Origin: an uncultured Collinsella sp.
Lineage (GTDB): Bacteria; Actinomycetota; Coriobacteriia; Coriobacteriales; Coriobacteriaceae
Assembly: GCA_900555815.1 (NCBI GenBank)
Contig: USMR01000093.1
Coordinates: 1 to 5,104, forward strand
Length of the DNA stretch: 5,104 nucleotides
Direction of reading: 5' to 3'
The translations under genes were made by a program, and so were the position numbers. Shown here one piece after another: positions 1 through 5,104 of this stretch. Position 1 is the stretch's first letter. Each line of letters begins with the position of its first letter. The notes under the pieces were generated by a model, which had not been told where the DNA came from, did no database searches, and saw only the letters and a list, made by a program, of their open reading frames with translations.

Positions 1-381
1 GCCCTCCTCGGCCTCGTCGGTCCAGGTGACGGGCTTGACGTCGTCAACGTTGGCGCCGATCAAGGCCTCGTTGAACTCTGCGGGGTTGCTGTCGCTGCCG
101 GCGATGAGCATGCGGCCCTCGGCGGCGAAGTTGTCGGCGTTCTCGACTGCCTTGAGGTCGACGGTGACGTAGTCGTCAGCCTCGACGGCGCGACCCTCGA
201 CGTCCTCGAAGGTGGCACGGTAGTTGAGGAGCATCTCGACCTGGTTGTTGATCTCGGACTCGGTGACCTCCGCAGGGGGCATCTCGATCTCGACGGCGTC
301 GAAGGAGGAGAGCTCGGCAGCAGGACGCAGGGAGAACTCGACGGTGTAGGTGTAGTCCTCGTGATCCTTGGCGAGGTCGAG
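1..381 (-). pseudogene. tig: trigger factor, middle part beyond an in-frame stop (runs off window)
   Basis: This is the continuation of the trigger factor reading frame after the TAG at 382-384. The frame stays open for 127 codons to the window edge and still reads as trigger factor: DYTYTVEFSL (about residues 104-113 counting from the TTG start at 666) matches the conserved segment linking the ribosome-binding and peptidyl-prolyl isomerase regions, followed by EIEMPPAEVTESEIN and the start of the FKBP-like domain at about residue 160 (VEADDYVTVDL). No start codon with a convincing ribosome binding site is seen just after the stop, so this part is probably not translated independently. Preserved frame and family similarity on both sides show that the lesion is recent or is a sequence error. 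The C-terminal chaperone domain lies outside the window. Confidence 0.8.
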
Positions 382-666
382 CTACTTGTAGTCACCGCTC
401 TTGGTGGGAACGATGTCCAGCTCGTTGAGGACGGCGGGCTCGTTGGCGGCGATCAGGTCGTTGGTGGCCTGAGCGAGGGTAGCCTCGGCGCCAAGAGCAG
501 AGTCGATGACCGGACGGGGAGCCTTACCGGCACGGAAGCCAGGGAAGCGGTACTTCTTGGCGGTGTCCTTGTAGGCCTTCTTGATCGCGGCGTCGACGTC
601 GGCGGCCGGGATGGTGACCGTAGCGGTGAGCTTGGCGTCCTTGACGTCAGAAGCGGTGATGTTCAA
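382..666 (-). CDS. tig: trigger factor, N-terminal domain, ended early by TAG
   Basis: Trigger factor is the ribosome-bound chaperone that meets nascent chains at the exit tunnel. The sequence shows the N-terminal ribosome-binding domain with the signature loop GFRAGKAP (E. coli GFRKGKVP), preceded by KKYRFP and followed by PVIDSALGAEA. The frame stops at TAG after 94 codons (GDYK-stop), whereas the family is about 430-500 residues. Start choice: AGGAGG lies at 678-673, giving 6 nt spacing to TTG at 666 and only 3 nt to GTG at 669. The ATG at 681 contains this Shine-Dalgarno itself, so it is unlikely. I chose TTG; GTG is possible. If the stop is real, the product is only a ribosome-binding domain without isomerase or chaperone domains. 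The gene lies 90 bases downstream of tRNA-Leu on the same strand. Confidence 0.85.
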   Translation of the reverse strand: MNITASDVKDAKLTATVTIPAADVDAAIKKAYKDTAKKYRFPGFRAGKAPRPVIDSALGAEATLAQATNDLIAANEPAVLNELDIVPTKSGDYK

Positions 667-672
667 CACGTT

Positions 673-678
673 CCTCCT
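673..678 (-). promoter_or_regulatory. ribosome binding site of trigger factor (AGGAGG)
   Basis: A perfect AGGAGG on the minus strand. It decides the start: the upstream in-frame ATG (681-679) directly abuts it and so cannot use it, which leaves GTG 669 (3 nt spacing) or TTG 666 (6 nt spacing). The spacing favours TTG. Confidence 0.7.
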
Positions 679-690
679 CATACTGCCCAG

Positions 691-720
691 CTTATCTGAG
701 GTGCTGGTACCTTTATGCAA
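691..720 (-). promoter_or_regulatory. possible promoter for trigger factor
   Basis: On the minus strand TTGCAT (720-715) and GATAAG (696-691) are separated by 18 nt, matching sigma-70-type boxes at 3/6 and 4/6 positions. A start of transcription near 684 would give a leader of about 18 nt before the TTG start. The match is weak, and co-transcription with the upstream tRNA-Leu is an alternative, since no clear terminator is seen between them. Confidence 0.25.
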
Positions 721-756
721 CAAGCGTCGCGAGGGCATAAACCGACGCGGGTGCGT

Positions 757-840
757 TGGTGCGGGCGAAAGGACTCGAACCTTCACGGGAATCCCACCAG
801 AACCTAAATCTGGCGCGTCTACCAATTCCGCCACGCCCGC
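757..840 (-). tRNA. tRNA-Leu (anticodon UAG)
   Basis: An 84-nt class II tRNA reads cleanly on the minus strand. The acceptor stem GCGGGCG (840-834) pairs with CGCCCGC (767-761), followed by discriminator A and an encoded CCA (759-757). The D arm is GCG-loop-CGC, with GG in the loop. The anticodon arm is CCAGA-TTTAGGT-TCTGG, giving anticodon UAG, which reads CUA/CUN leucine codons. The long variable arm (GGGATTCCC) is typical of leucine tRNAs, and the T arm carries TTCGAGT. All elements are intact. It lies between the hydroxylase operon terminator and trigger factor. Confidence 0.96.
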
Positions 841-859
841 ATGAGCGCACAGACTAGGA

Positions 860-868
860 ATGATAGCA
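860..868 (-). promoter_or_regulatory. likely extended -10 promoter of tRNA-Leu
   Basis: The minus strand reads TGCTATCAT, a TGn-extended -10 with a 5/6 hexamer (TATCAT). The expected start of transcription, near 853, is about 13 nt before the mature tRNA 5' end. No good -35 box is seen at normal spacing; an extended -10 element can compensate for that. Confidence 0.4.
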
Positions 869-925
869 GATACGAGCGACAAGCGCACGCACACGTTTTA
901 CAGGCTCACGACCTCACCACGAGTA

Positions 926-951
926 CAAAAGGCGGGACGAGTTGCCCCGCC
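926..951 (-). terminator. probable intrinsic terminator of the hydroxylase operon
   Basis: On the minus strand GGCGGG (951-946) and CCCGCC (936-931) form a 6-bp GC-only stem with a 9-nt loop, followed by TTTT (930-927). It begins about 30 nt after the TAG stop of the fused Fe-S/Mo subunit (983-981). The U-tract is short, so termination may be incomplete. A second GGCGGG copy just upstream (957-952) could compete for the same 3' arm. Confidence 0.6.
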
Positions 952-980
952 CCGCCAATTACGACTTGTTCGCTGACCCG

Positions 981-2261
981 CTACTCCCCCAGCAGGGCCT
1001 TCTCGGGCGTGATGGGCAGCGAGCGAACCTGATGTCCGGTGGCGTGTGCGACGGCCGAGGCCACGGCGGCGAGCGGCGTGTTGATGACGACCTCGCCGAT
1101 CGACTTGGCGCCAAACGGGCCCGTCGGCTCGTAACTCGGCTCAAAGGCCACGCGAATGCTGCCGATATCCAGGCGCGTGGGCAGCTTGTAGCTCATAAAG
1201 TTGCCGGTGCGCAGGCGGCCGCGGTCGTCGTGCTCGACAATCTCGTAGAGCGCGTGACCGATGCCCTGGGCAATGCCGCCCTCGGCCTGGACGCGCGCGA
1301 GCGCCTCGTTGATCACAGTGCCGCAGTCAACGGCCGCCGCGTAGTCCACAACGGTCACCTTGCCGGTGGCCTTGTCGACCTCGACCTCGGCGATGCCGGC
1401 CATAAACGGCGGAGGCGAAACGGGCAGACAGGCAGAGGCATGCGAGGTGAGCGCGTCACCGCCCGCGATGTTCTTGACGCACAGGTTGGCAAAGTCGCGC
1501 AGCGTGAGGTAGCGGTTCTGCTCGCGCGCGGCACGCTCGTCGGACAGGCGCACATACTGACCATCAAAGACCACATCGGCGGCGTCCACGTCCCACATCT
1601 GGGCGGCCTTGGCGCAGATCTTCTCGCGCAGCTCGGTCGCGGCATTCTTGGCTGCAAGGCCCGTCACGTACGTACCCGAGCTCGCGTACGAGCCGGCGTC
1701 GAACGGCGACACATCGGTATCCACACCGCGCACCACAATGAGCGAGCTCTCCACGCCCAGCTCCTCGGCGGCAATCTGCGCCAGAATCGTATCGACGCCC
1801 ATGCCGTTATCGGTGGCGCCGGTGCCGATGGTAATGAAGCCGTCCTCTTCCAGGCGCATGTCGATGCCGGCGATGTCCACGTTAGAAATGCCCGAGCCCT
1901 GCATGGTGAGCGCGCAGCCCAGGGCGCGCACGCGGTCGCCCAGGTCCACGGCCAGCGGCTTGTCGCGCCAGCCGATCATGTCCATCGCGCGCAGCAGGCA
2001 GCGGTCGAGTGCGCAGGCGTTGAGCTTCTCGTTGTAGTACTGCGGCATGATCTCGCCCTCGCGTACGATGTTCTTAAGGCGCAGATCGGCCGGGTCCATG
2101 TGCAGCATGTCGGCGAGCTCGTTGACGGCGCTCTCCACGGCAAACTGGCCCTGGGTGGCACCGTAGCCACGATACGCGCCGCCGCGGTTGGTATTGGTGT
2201 AGACGGCGTCCCAGCTAAAGCGGCTCGCCTTCACGTGGTTGTAGATAGGCAGGCTCTTGTG
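981..2261 (-). pseudogene. XdhD-like molybdenum hydroxylase, C-terminal part of Mo-binding domain (out of frame)
   Basis: This is the rest of the molybdopterin-binding domain, in a different frame from its N-terminal half. Family sequence resumes at HKSLPIYN (2261 downwards) and runs to PEKALLGE and a TAG stop. The first possible start, GTG at 2234, has no Shine-Dalgarno and lies mid-domain, so this is a severed fragment rather than a gene. Visible motifs, numbered in a reconstructed 943-residue protein: GGAYRGYGATQG near 544-555, with Arg548 matching the substrate-site arginine of xanthine dehydrogenase; GATDNGMGVDT near 665-675, in the loop that contacts the cofactor; GSYASSGTYVTG; and GPFGAKSIGE, whose Glu907 is the expected catalytic glutamate next to molybdenum. 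The ending resembles E. coli XdhD (GPFGAKSISE, then FTPEKIL). All expected downstream motifs are intact. Confidence 0.85.
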
Positions 2262-3808
2262 GAAAGGCCGATCGTCGTGGTGGCATGCTCGCCATAGGCG
2301 CCGGCGTTGGACAGCGTATGCAGGTCGATGGCCGTGATGGTGCCGTCGTTCATGGCGCCCAGCTTAACGGTCATCTGCATCTGGTGGCGCGAGTTGCCCG
2401 CGGTGATGGTCTCCTCGCGGGTGTAGCAGCAATAGCTCGGACGGCCGGTCTGCTGGGTGACAAACGCCACGAAGATCTCGCAGCAGCCCGTCTGCTTGGA
2501 GCCAAAGCCGCCGCCGATGCGCGGCTTAATGACCTGCACCTGCGACTGCGGGATATCGAGCGACTGAGCGACCATGCGGCGCACGTGGAAGGGCACCTGC
2601 GTAGAGGTGGTCACCGAGATACGCCCGAACGCATCGGTGGTCGCGAAGGCACGGAAGGGCTCCATCGGCGCGGTCTGGGTTGCCTGGCTGGTGTAAGTGC
2701 GGGTAAAGACAATGTCGCTCTGGGCGAAGGCCTCGTCCAGGTCGCCATAATCGCTGGTACCGCTGCACACCAGGTTGCGCGGAACGTCGCCGCCCTGCGG
2801 GAACATAAAGGTCACGTCACCCTCGGGGTGGACCACGATGTCATTATCGAGCGCCCGGGTAAAGTCGAGCAGCGGCTCAAGCACCTCGTAGTCGACCTTG
2901 ATGAGCTTGAGCGCCTTGTCGGCGGCCTCCTCGGTCTCGGCGGCGACGATCGCCACCTCCTCGTTTTGGTAACGGACGAGGTTCTCGAGAATTAGGCGGT
3001 CGTAGGGACTCGGCTGCGGATAGCTCTGGCCAGCGATGGTAAAGCGGCGCTTGGGCACGTCCTCGTAGGTGTAGACGCCCACCACGCCGGGCACCTTCAG
3101 GGCGCGCGACGTATCACTGGAGCGGATCTTGGCGCGGGCATAGGGGCTGCGCTTGAGTTTGACGATGAGCGCGCCGGCGGGCACCATGTCGCCCGTGTAG
3201 ACGGGACGGCCCTCGAGCAGGGCCTTCGAGTCCTTCTTGGGCTGCTTGTGGGTGATCTGCTTGTAGGAGACGCCGTCGGAGCTCGTGTCGTTGACGGGCA
3301 GCTCGGGCATCTCAAAGCCCACCTGCACGCCGGACTCGTTGAGGAAGCGGACGATGGCGCGCAGCTGGCTCTCGTAGCCGCTGCAGCGGCAGAGGTTGCC
3401 GGCCAGCTGGCGCGACAGCTCCTCGCGCGTGGCGACGAGGCTCGGGTCCTCCTTGGCGGCGCGGGCGAGCGCCAGCACGTTCATAATGAGGCCGGGGGCG
3501 CAAAAACCGCACTGTTCGGCGCCTTCGGCAGCCATCGCACGGGCCAGCGCCTCGGATTCGGCCTTGAGGCCCTCGAGCGTGGTGATGGTGTGGCCCTCGA
3601 CGCGCGCGGCGGGAACCGAGCAGCTCAGCACCGGGTCGCCGTCGAGCCACACCGTGCACAGGCCGCAGTTGGTGGTTTCGCAGGCGCAGCGCACCGACGC
3701 GCAGCCCTGCTCGCGCAGCAGCGCAAAGAGCATGGTGTCGGGGGCAATCTGAACCTTGACCTTGCGGCCGTTGAGCGTAAAGGAAAGATCGATGAGTTTG
3801 GCAGCCAT
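2231..3808 (-). CDS. XdhD-like fused [2Fe-2S]/molybdopterin-binding hydroxylase subunit, truncated by frameshift
   Basis: This encodes the iron-sulfur domain and the first half of the Mo-binding domain of a cytoplasmic molybdenum hydroxylase (xanthine dehydrogenase family). It reads 525 residues, the last nine (after S516) out of frame; repaired, the protein would be about 942-943 residues, close to E. coli XdhD (956). Domains: ferredoxin-like [2Fe-2S] at 1-80 with C43, C48, C51 and C63; helical [2Fe-2S] at 81-160 with C100-x2-C103 and C140-x-C142; Mo-domain N-terminal half from about 185, with GQSYPQPSP near 260-268 and GGGFGSK at 432-438. Both clusters look intact, unlike E. coli XdhD as I recall it. 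Q439 replaces the glutamate of GGGFGGKE in classical xanthine dehydrogenases, so the substrate may not be xanthine. The ATG start is supported by GAGGTG 5 nt upstream and overlaps the FAD gene stop. Homology ends at 2263-2261. Confidence 0.9.
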   Translation of the reverse strand: MAAKLIDLSFTLNGRKVKVQIAPDTMLFALLREQGCASVRCACETTNCGLCTVWLDGDPVLSCSVPAARVEGHTITTLEGLKAESEALARAMAAEGAEQCGFCAPGLIMNVLALARAAKEDPSLVATREELSRQLAGNLCRCSGYESQLRAIVRFLNESGVQVGFEMPELPVNDTSSDGVSYKQITHKQPKKDSKALLEGRPVYTGDMVPAGALIVKLKRSPYARAKIRSSDTSRALKVPGVVGVYTYEDVPKRRFTIAGQSYPQPSPYDRLILENLVRYQNEEVAIVAAETEEAADKALKLIKVDYEVLEPLLDFTRALDNDIVVHPEGDVTFMFPQGGDVPRNLVCSGTSDYGDLDEAFAQSDIVFTRTYTSQATQTAPMEPFRAFATTDAFGRISVTTSTQVPFHVRRMVAQSLDIPQSQVQVIKPRIGGGFGSKQTGCCEIFVAFVTQQTGRPSYCCYTREETITAGNSRHQMQMTVKLGAMNDGTITAIDLHTLSNAGAYGEHATTTIGLSTRACLSTTT

Positions 3809-3819
3809 TAGCGCACCTC
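3806..3819 (-). promoter_or_regulatory. TAATG stop/start overlap with Shine-Dalgarno
   Basis: The FAD gene stop TAA (3810-3808) shares its last A with the ATG (3808-3806) of the fused Fe-S/Mo gene. GAGGTG (3819-3814) sits 5 nt before that ATG. This arrangement favours translational coupling, which suits subunits needed in equal amounts. Confidence 0.75.
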
Positions 3820-4722
3820 ACTAGAATCGACGCCGGGCACGCGGCGGCAGGAATACTCGTCCGTGGCGAACTTAGGCACTTGCACGGTCTCGAGCTCGCG
3901 GGCAAGCGCGGCCGAAAGCTCGATGCCGGCGGCGCGACGCACAGCCTGGATGGCGAGCGGGGCCGAGATGCGACGGCGGTAGTCTGCCGAGCCCCACAGG
4001 TTGGTGCCGTAGCTCAGCGCGCGTACGGACGCGGCCAGGGCACGCAGCTCGTCCTCGGAAGGCCGCTCGCCGGTAAGGCCACACGCCTCGCCCTGCAGCA
4101 AGGTCGCGCGCAGCGGGCGGGCGCCCACGGTGACGTGCCAGGAGCCGTCCCACCAGGCGGCGGTAACGTTCAGCGAGGGAAAGTCGGTCGCGGCCTTGCG
4201 CACGGCCTCGTAGCTCGCACGGTAATCGTGCATGACGACCACGATGTGCTCGATCACGTCGCGCACGTAACCCATGTCGACAAACTCGGCGAGCGGCACG
4301 CGACCGGCGCCCGTCAGCTCAACATAGGAATCGAGCGCCAGAAAAGCCGAGAGCACGTCCGAGAAGCCAAAGCGGCCGTAGATGCTGCCGCCCACCGTGG
4401 CGGTATTGCGCAGCTGCACGCCCACGATATCGTGGACGGCGAACTCAAAGACGTTGTTGACAAGCGCGTTGAGCTCGACATGGCGCTCGAGCTGGCGCAG
4501 GGTGCACATGGCGCCGATGCGAAACTCGGTCTCGGTCTCCTCGATCTGATCGAGTCCGCAGGCCGAAAGGTCAATCGCCGTCGCCACGCGACGCGAACCC
4601 AGGCGCATCCAGATGCCGCCTCCCACAATCTTGTTGTTGCGGTTCTTCTGTAAGAGCTCATAGGCTTCGGCCGCGTTTCCAACACGGACGTAGGTACCGA
4701 ACTTGAGCACGTTCTCCCCCAT
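3808..4722 (-). CDS. molybdenum hydroxylase FAD-binding subunit (YgfM/CoxM/XdhB type)
   Basis: This is the flavin subunit of a molybdenum hydroxylase: it takes electrons from the [2Fe-2S] clusters of the partner and passes them to an acceptor that cannot be read from sequence. It has 304 residues; the family is usually about 260-300. The FAD_binding_5 fold shows KIVGGGIWMRLG (31-42, the usual AGGTDL-type phosphate loop), TATVGGSI (107-114, the second conserved FAD motif) and a C-terminal flavoprotein domain with DYRRRISAPL (248-257). The canonical stretch after ATVGG is altered (YGRFGFSD). First gene of the operon, overlapping the fused Fe-S/Mo gene by 1 nt. Start: ATG 4722 has only GAAGAG directly next to it; GTG at 4710 (giving MLKFGTY, the usual N-terminus) has GGGGGAG 3 nt ahead and may be the true start. 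The frame is intact, so the subunit could be made even though its partner is broken. Confidence 0.9.
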   Translation of the reverse strand: MGENVLKFGTYVRVGNAAEAYELLQKNRNNKIVGGGIWMRLGSRRVATAIDLSACGLDQIEETETEFRIGAMCTLRQLERHVELNALVNNVFEFAVHDIVGVQLRNTATVGGSIYGRFGFSDVLSAFLALDSYVELTGAGRVPLAEFVDMGYVRDVIEHIVVVMHDYRASYEAVRKAATDFPSLNVTAAWWDGSWHVTVGARPLRATLLQGEACGLTGERPSEDELRALAASVRALSYGTNLWGSADYRRRISAPLAIQAVRRAAGIELSAALARELETVQVPKFATDEYSCRRVPGVDSSEVR

Positions 4723-4746
4723 CTCTTCACTTGTCCAGTACTTTTA

Positions 4747-4755
4747 AGTGTACCA
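4747..4755 (-). promoter_or_regulatory. possible extended -10 promoter of the hydroxylase operon
   Basis: The minus strand reads TGGTACACT, a TGn-extended -10 with hexamer TACACT (4/6). Transcription would start near 4740, about 18 nt before ATG 4722. No recognisable -35 is seen. The hexamer sits inside a small symmetric element: GTAC at 4738-4741 and 4750-4753, with ACTT-TT-AAGT between (4740-4749), so a repressor site overlapping the promoter is conceivable but unproven. Confidence 0.3.
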
Positions 4756-4801
4756 AACGAGGGGCCGCACACCGTTTTAGGACAAAATCCACCCACCCAT
4801 C

Positions 4802-4876
4802 CATAACTTGCGGTGATATACGGACTGATTAGCCGTTCTGGAACGCAAAACAGTCCGTATATCACCGCAAGTTATG
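4802..4876. repeat. perfect 26-bp inverted repeat around a 23-nt centre
   Basis: The left arm (4802-4827) and right arm (4851-4876) are exact reverse complements over all 26 bases, with core GTGATATACGGACTG on the left and its complement on the right. The 23-nt centre (4828-4850) holds a smaller inverted repeat, CGTTC-TG-GAACG (4834-4845). Pairing stops at both ends of each arm. The element lies between the terminator of the glutamate dehydrogenase gene and the start of the hydroxylase operon. Neither side has a T-tract, so it is not a normal terminator. It could be a miniature transposable (MITE/REPIN-like) element, a protein-binding site or an RNA hairpin; the sequence alone does not decide. 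No second copy is seen in this window. Confidence 0.95.
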
Positions 4877-4894
4877 AGGAGTCCTCCGGAATAG

Positions 4895-4926
4895 AAAAGG
4901 CTCCCAGCCAGATAGCTGGGAGCCTT
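4895..4926 (-). terminator. strong intrinsic terminator after glutamate dehydrogenase
   Basis: On the minus strand a 12-bp perfect stem, AAGGCTCCCAGC (4926-4915) with GCTGGGAGCCTT (4908-4897), closes a 6-nt loop and runs into TTTT (4898-4895), then CTATT. It begins 25 nt after the gdhA stop codon. The AA/TT pairs at the stem base would also give some activity in the other direction, but no plus-strand gene needs it. Confidence 0.92.
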
Positions 4927-4951
4927 ATCGCATGCTATGTCGAGCGAAGAT

Positions 4952-5104
4952 TTAGCAGACGCCCTGGGCGAGCATGGCGTCGGCGACTTTCAGGAAGCCG
5001 GCGATGTTGGCGCCCATGACGAAGTTGCCCTCCTGGCCGTACTCCTTGGCGGTGTCGTCCACGTTGTGGAACATGCCGCGCATGAGCTGCTCGAGCTTGC
5101 CGTC
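4952..5104 (-). CDS. gdhA: NADP-type glutamate dehydrogenase, C-terminal end (partial)
   Basis: The last 50 codons of hexameric glutamate dehydrogenase, which interconverts 2-oxoglutarate plus ammonia and glutamate. The end NFVMGANIAGFLKVADAML followed by AQGVC closely matches the conserved C-terminus of this family (E. coli GANIAGFVKVADAMLAQGVI). Upstream, LMRGMFHNVDDTAKEYGQEG corresponds to the final helix that packs against the coenzyme domain. The gene stops at TAA (4954-4952) and is followed by a strong terminator, so it is a separate transcription unit from the hydroxylase operon. The rest of the gene lies beyond the right edge. Coenzyme choice (NADP) is inferred from resemblance to the GdhA group, since the nucleotide-binding region is not in view. 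Confidence 0.93.
   Translation of the reverse strand, partial: DGKLEQLMRGMFHNVDDTAKEYGQEGNFVMGANIAGFLKVADAMLAQGVC

Noticed and set aside
382..840. Idea that tRNA-Leu(UAG) suppresses the TAG in trigger factor
   Set aside because: Anticodon UAG pairs with the CUA codon, not with a UAG stop. A suppressor would need anticodon CUA. The shared letters are coincidental.
667..894. N-terminal extension of trigger factor through the tRNA gene
   Set aside because: The frame is open through tRNA-Leu, but the translated tRNA is a well-known spurious peptide pattern (VAELVDAPDLGSG). The ribosome binding site at 673-678 sets the true start region.
2253..2266. Programmed ribosomal frameshift in the Mo-domain gene
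   Set aside because: A -1 shift would restore the frame, but there is no X-XXY-YYZ slippery heptamer (local sequence CCTTTCCACA), and the shifted product would lack the expected glycine. A mutation or error is simpler.
942..2297. A 451-codon open frame on the plus strand opposite the Mo-domain gene, and similar long plus-strand frames at 2285-2995, 3248-3811 and 3880-4653
   Set aside because: They are antisense to well-recognised genes, have low-complexity Ala/Gly/His/Arg-rich compositions, and match no family I know. Long antisense frames are expected in GC-rich DNA.
4802..4876. Invertible promoter switch bounded by inverted repeats
   Set aside because: The centre is only 23 nt and no recombinase gene is near. 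Known invertible promoters have much longer spacers, and inverting this centre would move no recognisable promoter.
4802..4876. A second intrinsic terminator
   Set aside because: Neither side of the hairpin has a T-tract, and gdhA already has a strong terminator at 4895-4926.
4813..5019. 68-codon plus-strand open frame across the inverted repeat
   Set aside because: It starts with GTG inside the repeat arm, has no ribosome binding site, and overlaps the gdhA terminator and the antisense of gdhA. A matching minus-strand frame arises from the other arm by symmetry.

Overview
The window looks like a chromosomal segment of a high-GC gut actinobacterium of the Coriobacteriia, with Collinsella as my best guess. 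That guess rests on GC-rich codon use and on the look of the trigger factor and glutamate dehydrogenase proteins; no database search was possible. All genes lie on the minus strand, so transcription runs from high to low coordinates.

Layout in transcription order: (1) 5104-4952, the last 50 codons of an NADP-type glutamate dehydrogenase, followed by a strong intrinsic terminator (4895-4926). (2) 4723-4896, an intergenic stretch holding a perfect 26-bp inverted repeat (4802-4876), a G-rich tract and a possible promoter. (3) 4722-981, a two-gene molybdenum hydroxylase operon. It encodes an FAD-binding subunit, then a fused [2Fe-2S]/molybdopterin-binding subunit related to the XdhD/YgfM family (purine or xanthine dehydrogenase-like, exact substrate unknown). 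The two genes overlap at TAATG. The operon ends in a probable terminator (926-951). (4) 840-757, tRNA-Leu(UAG) with an encoded CCA end and a likely extended -10 promoter. (5) 666-1, the trigger factor gene, running off the left edge.

Two genes are broken as written. Trigger factor has an in-frame TAG at 382-384, after which homology continues in the same frame. The fused Mo/Fe-S subunit has a frameshift near 2256-2263, where the family sequence jumps from one frame to another. Either lesion could be a real mutation or a sequence/assembly error, and two within 5 kb makes the second possibility serious. If the frameshift is real, the FAD subunit and the Fe-S domain could still be made but the catalytic Mo domain would be incomplete, so the hydroxylase should be inactive.

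I do not see an undescribed multi-gene system here. The items most worth a second look are the long perfect inverted repeat upstream of the hydroxylase operon, the two gene lesions, and the unusual residues at the Mo-domain positions that contact purines in classical xanthine dehydrogenases. No gene-free stretch exceeds 300 bases.
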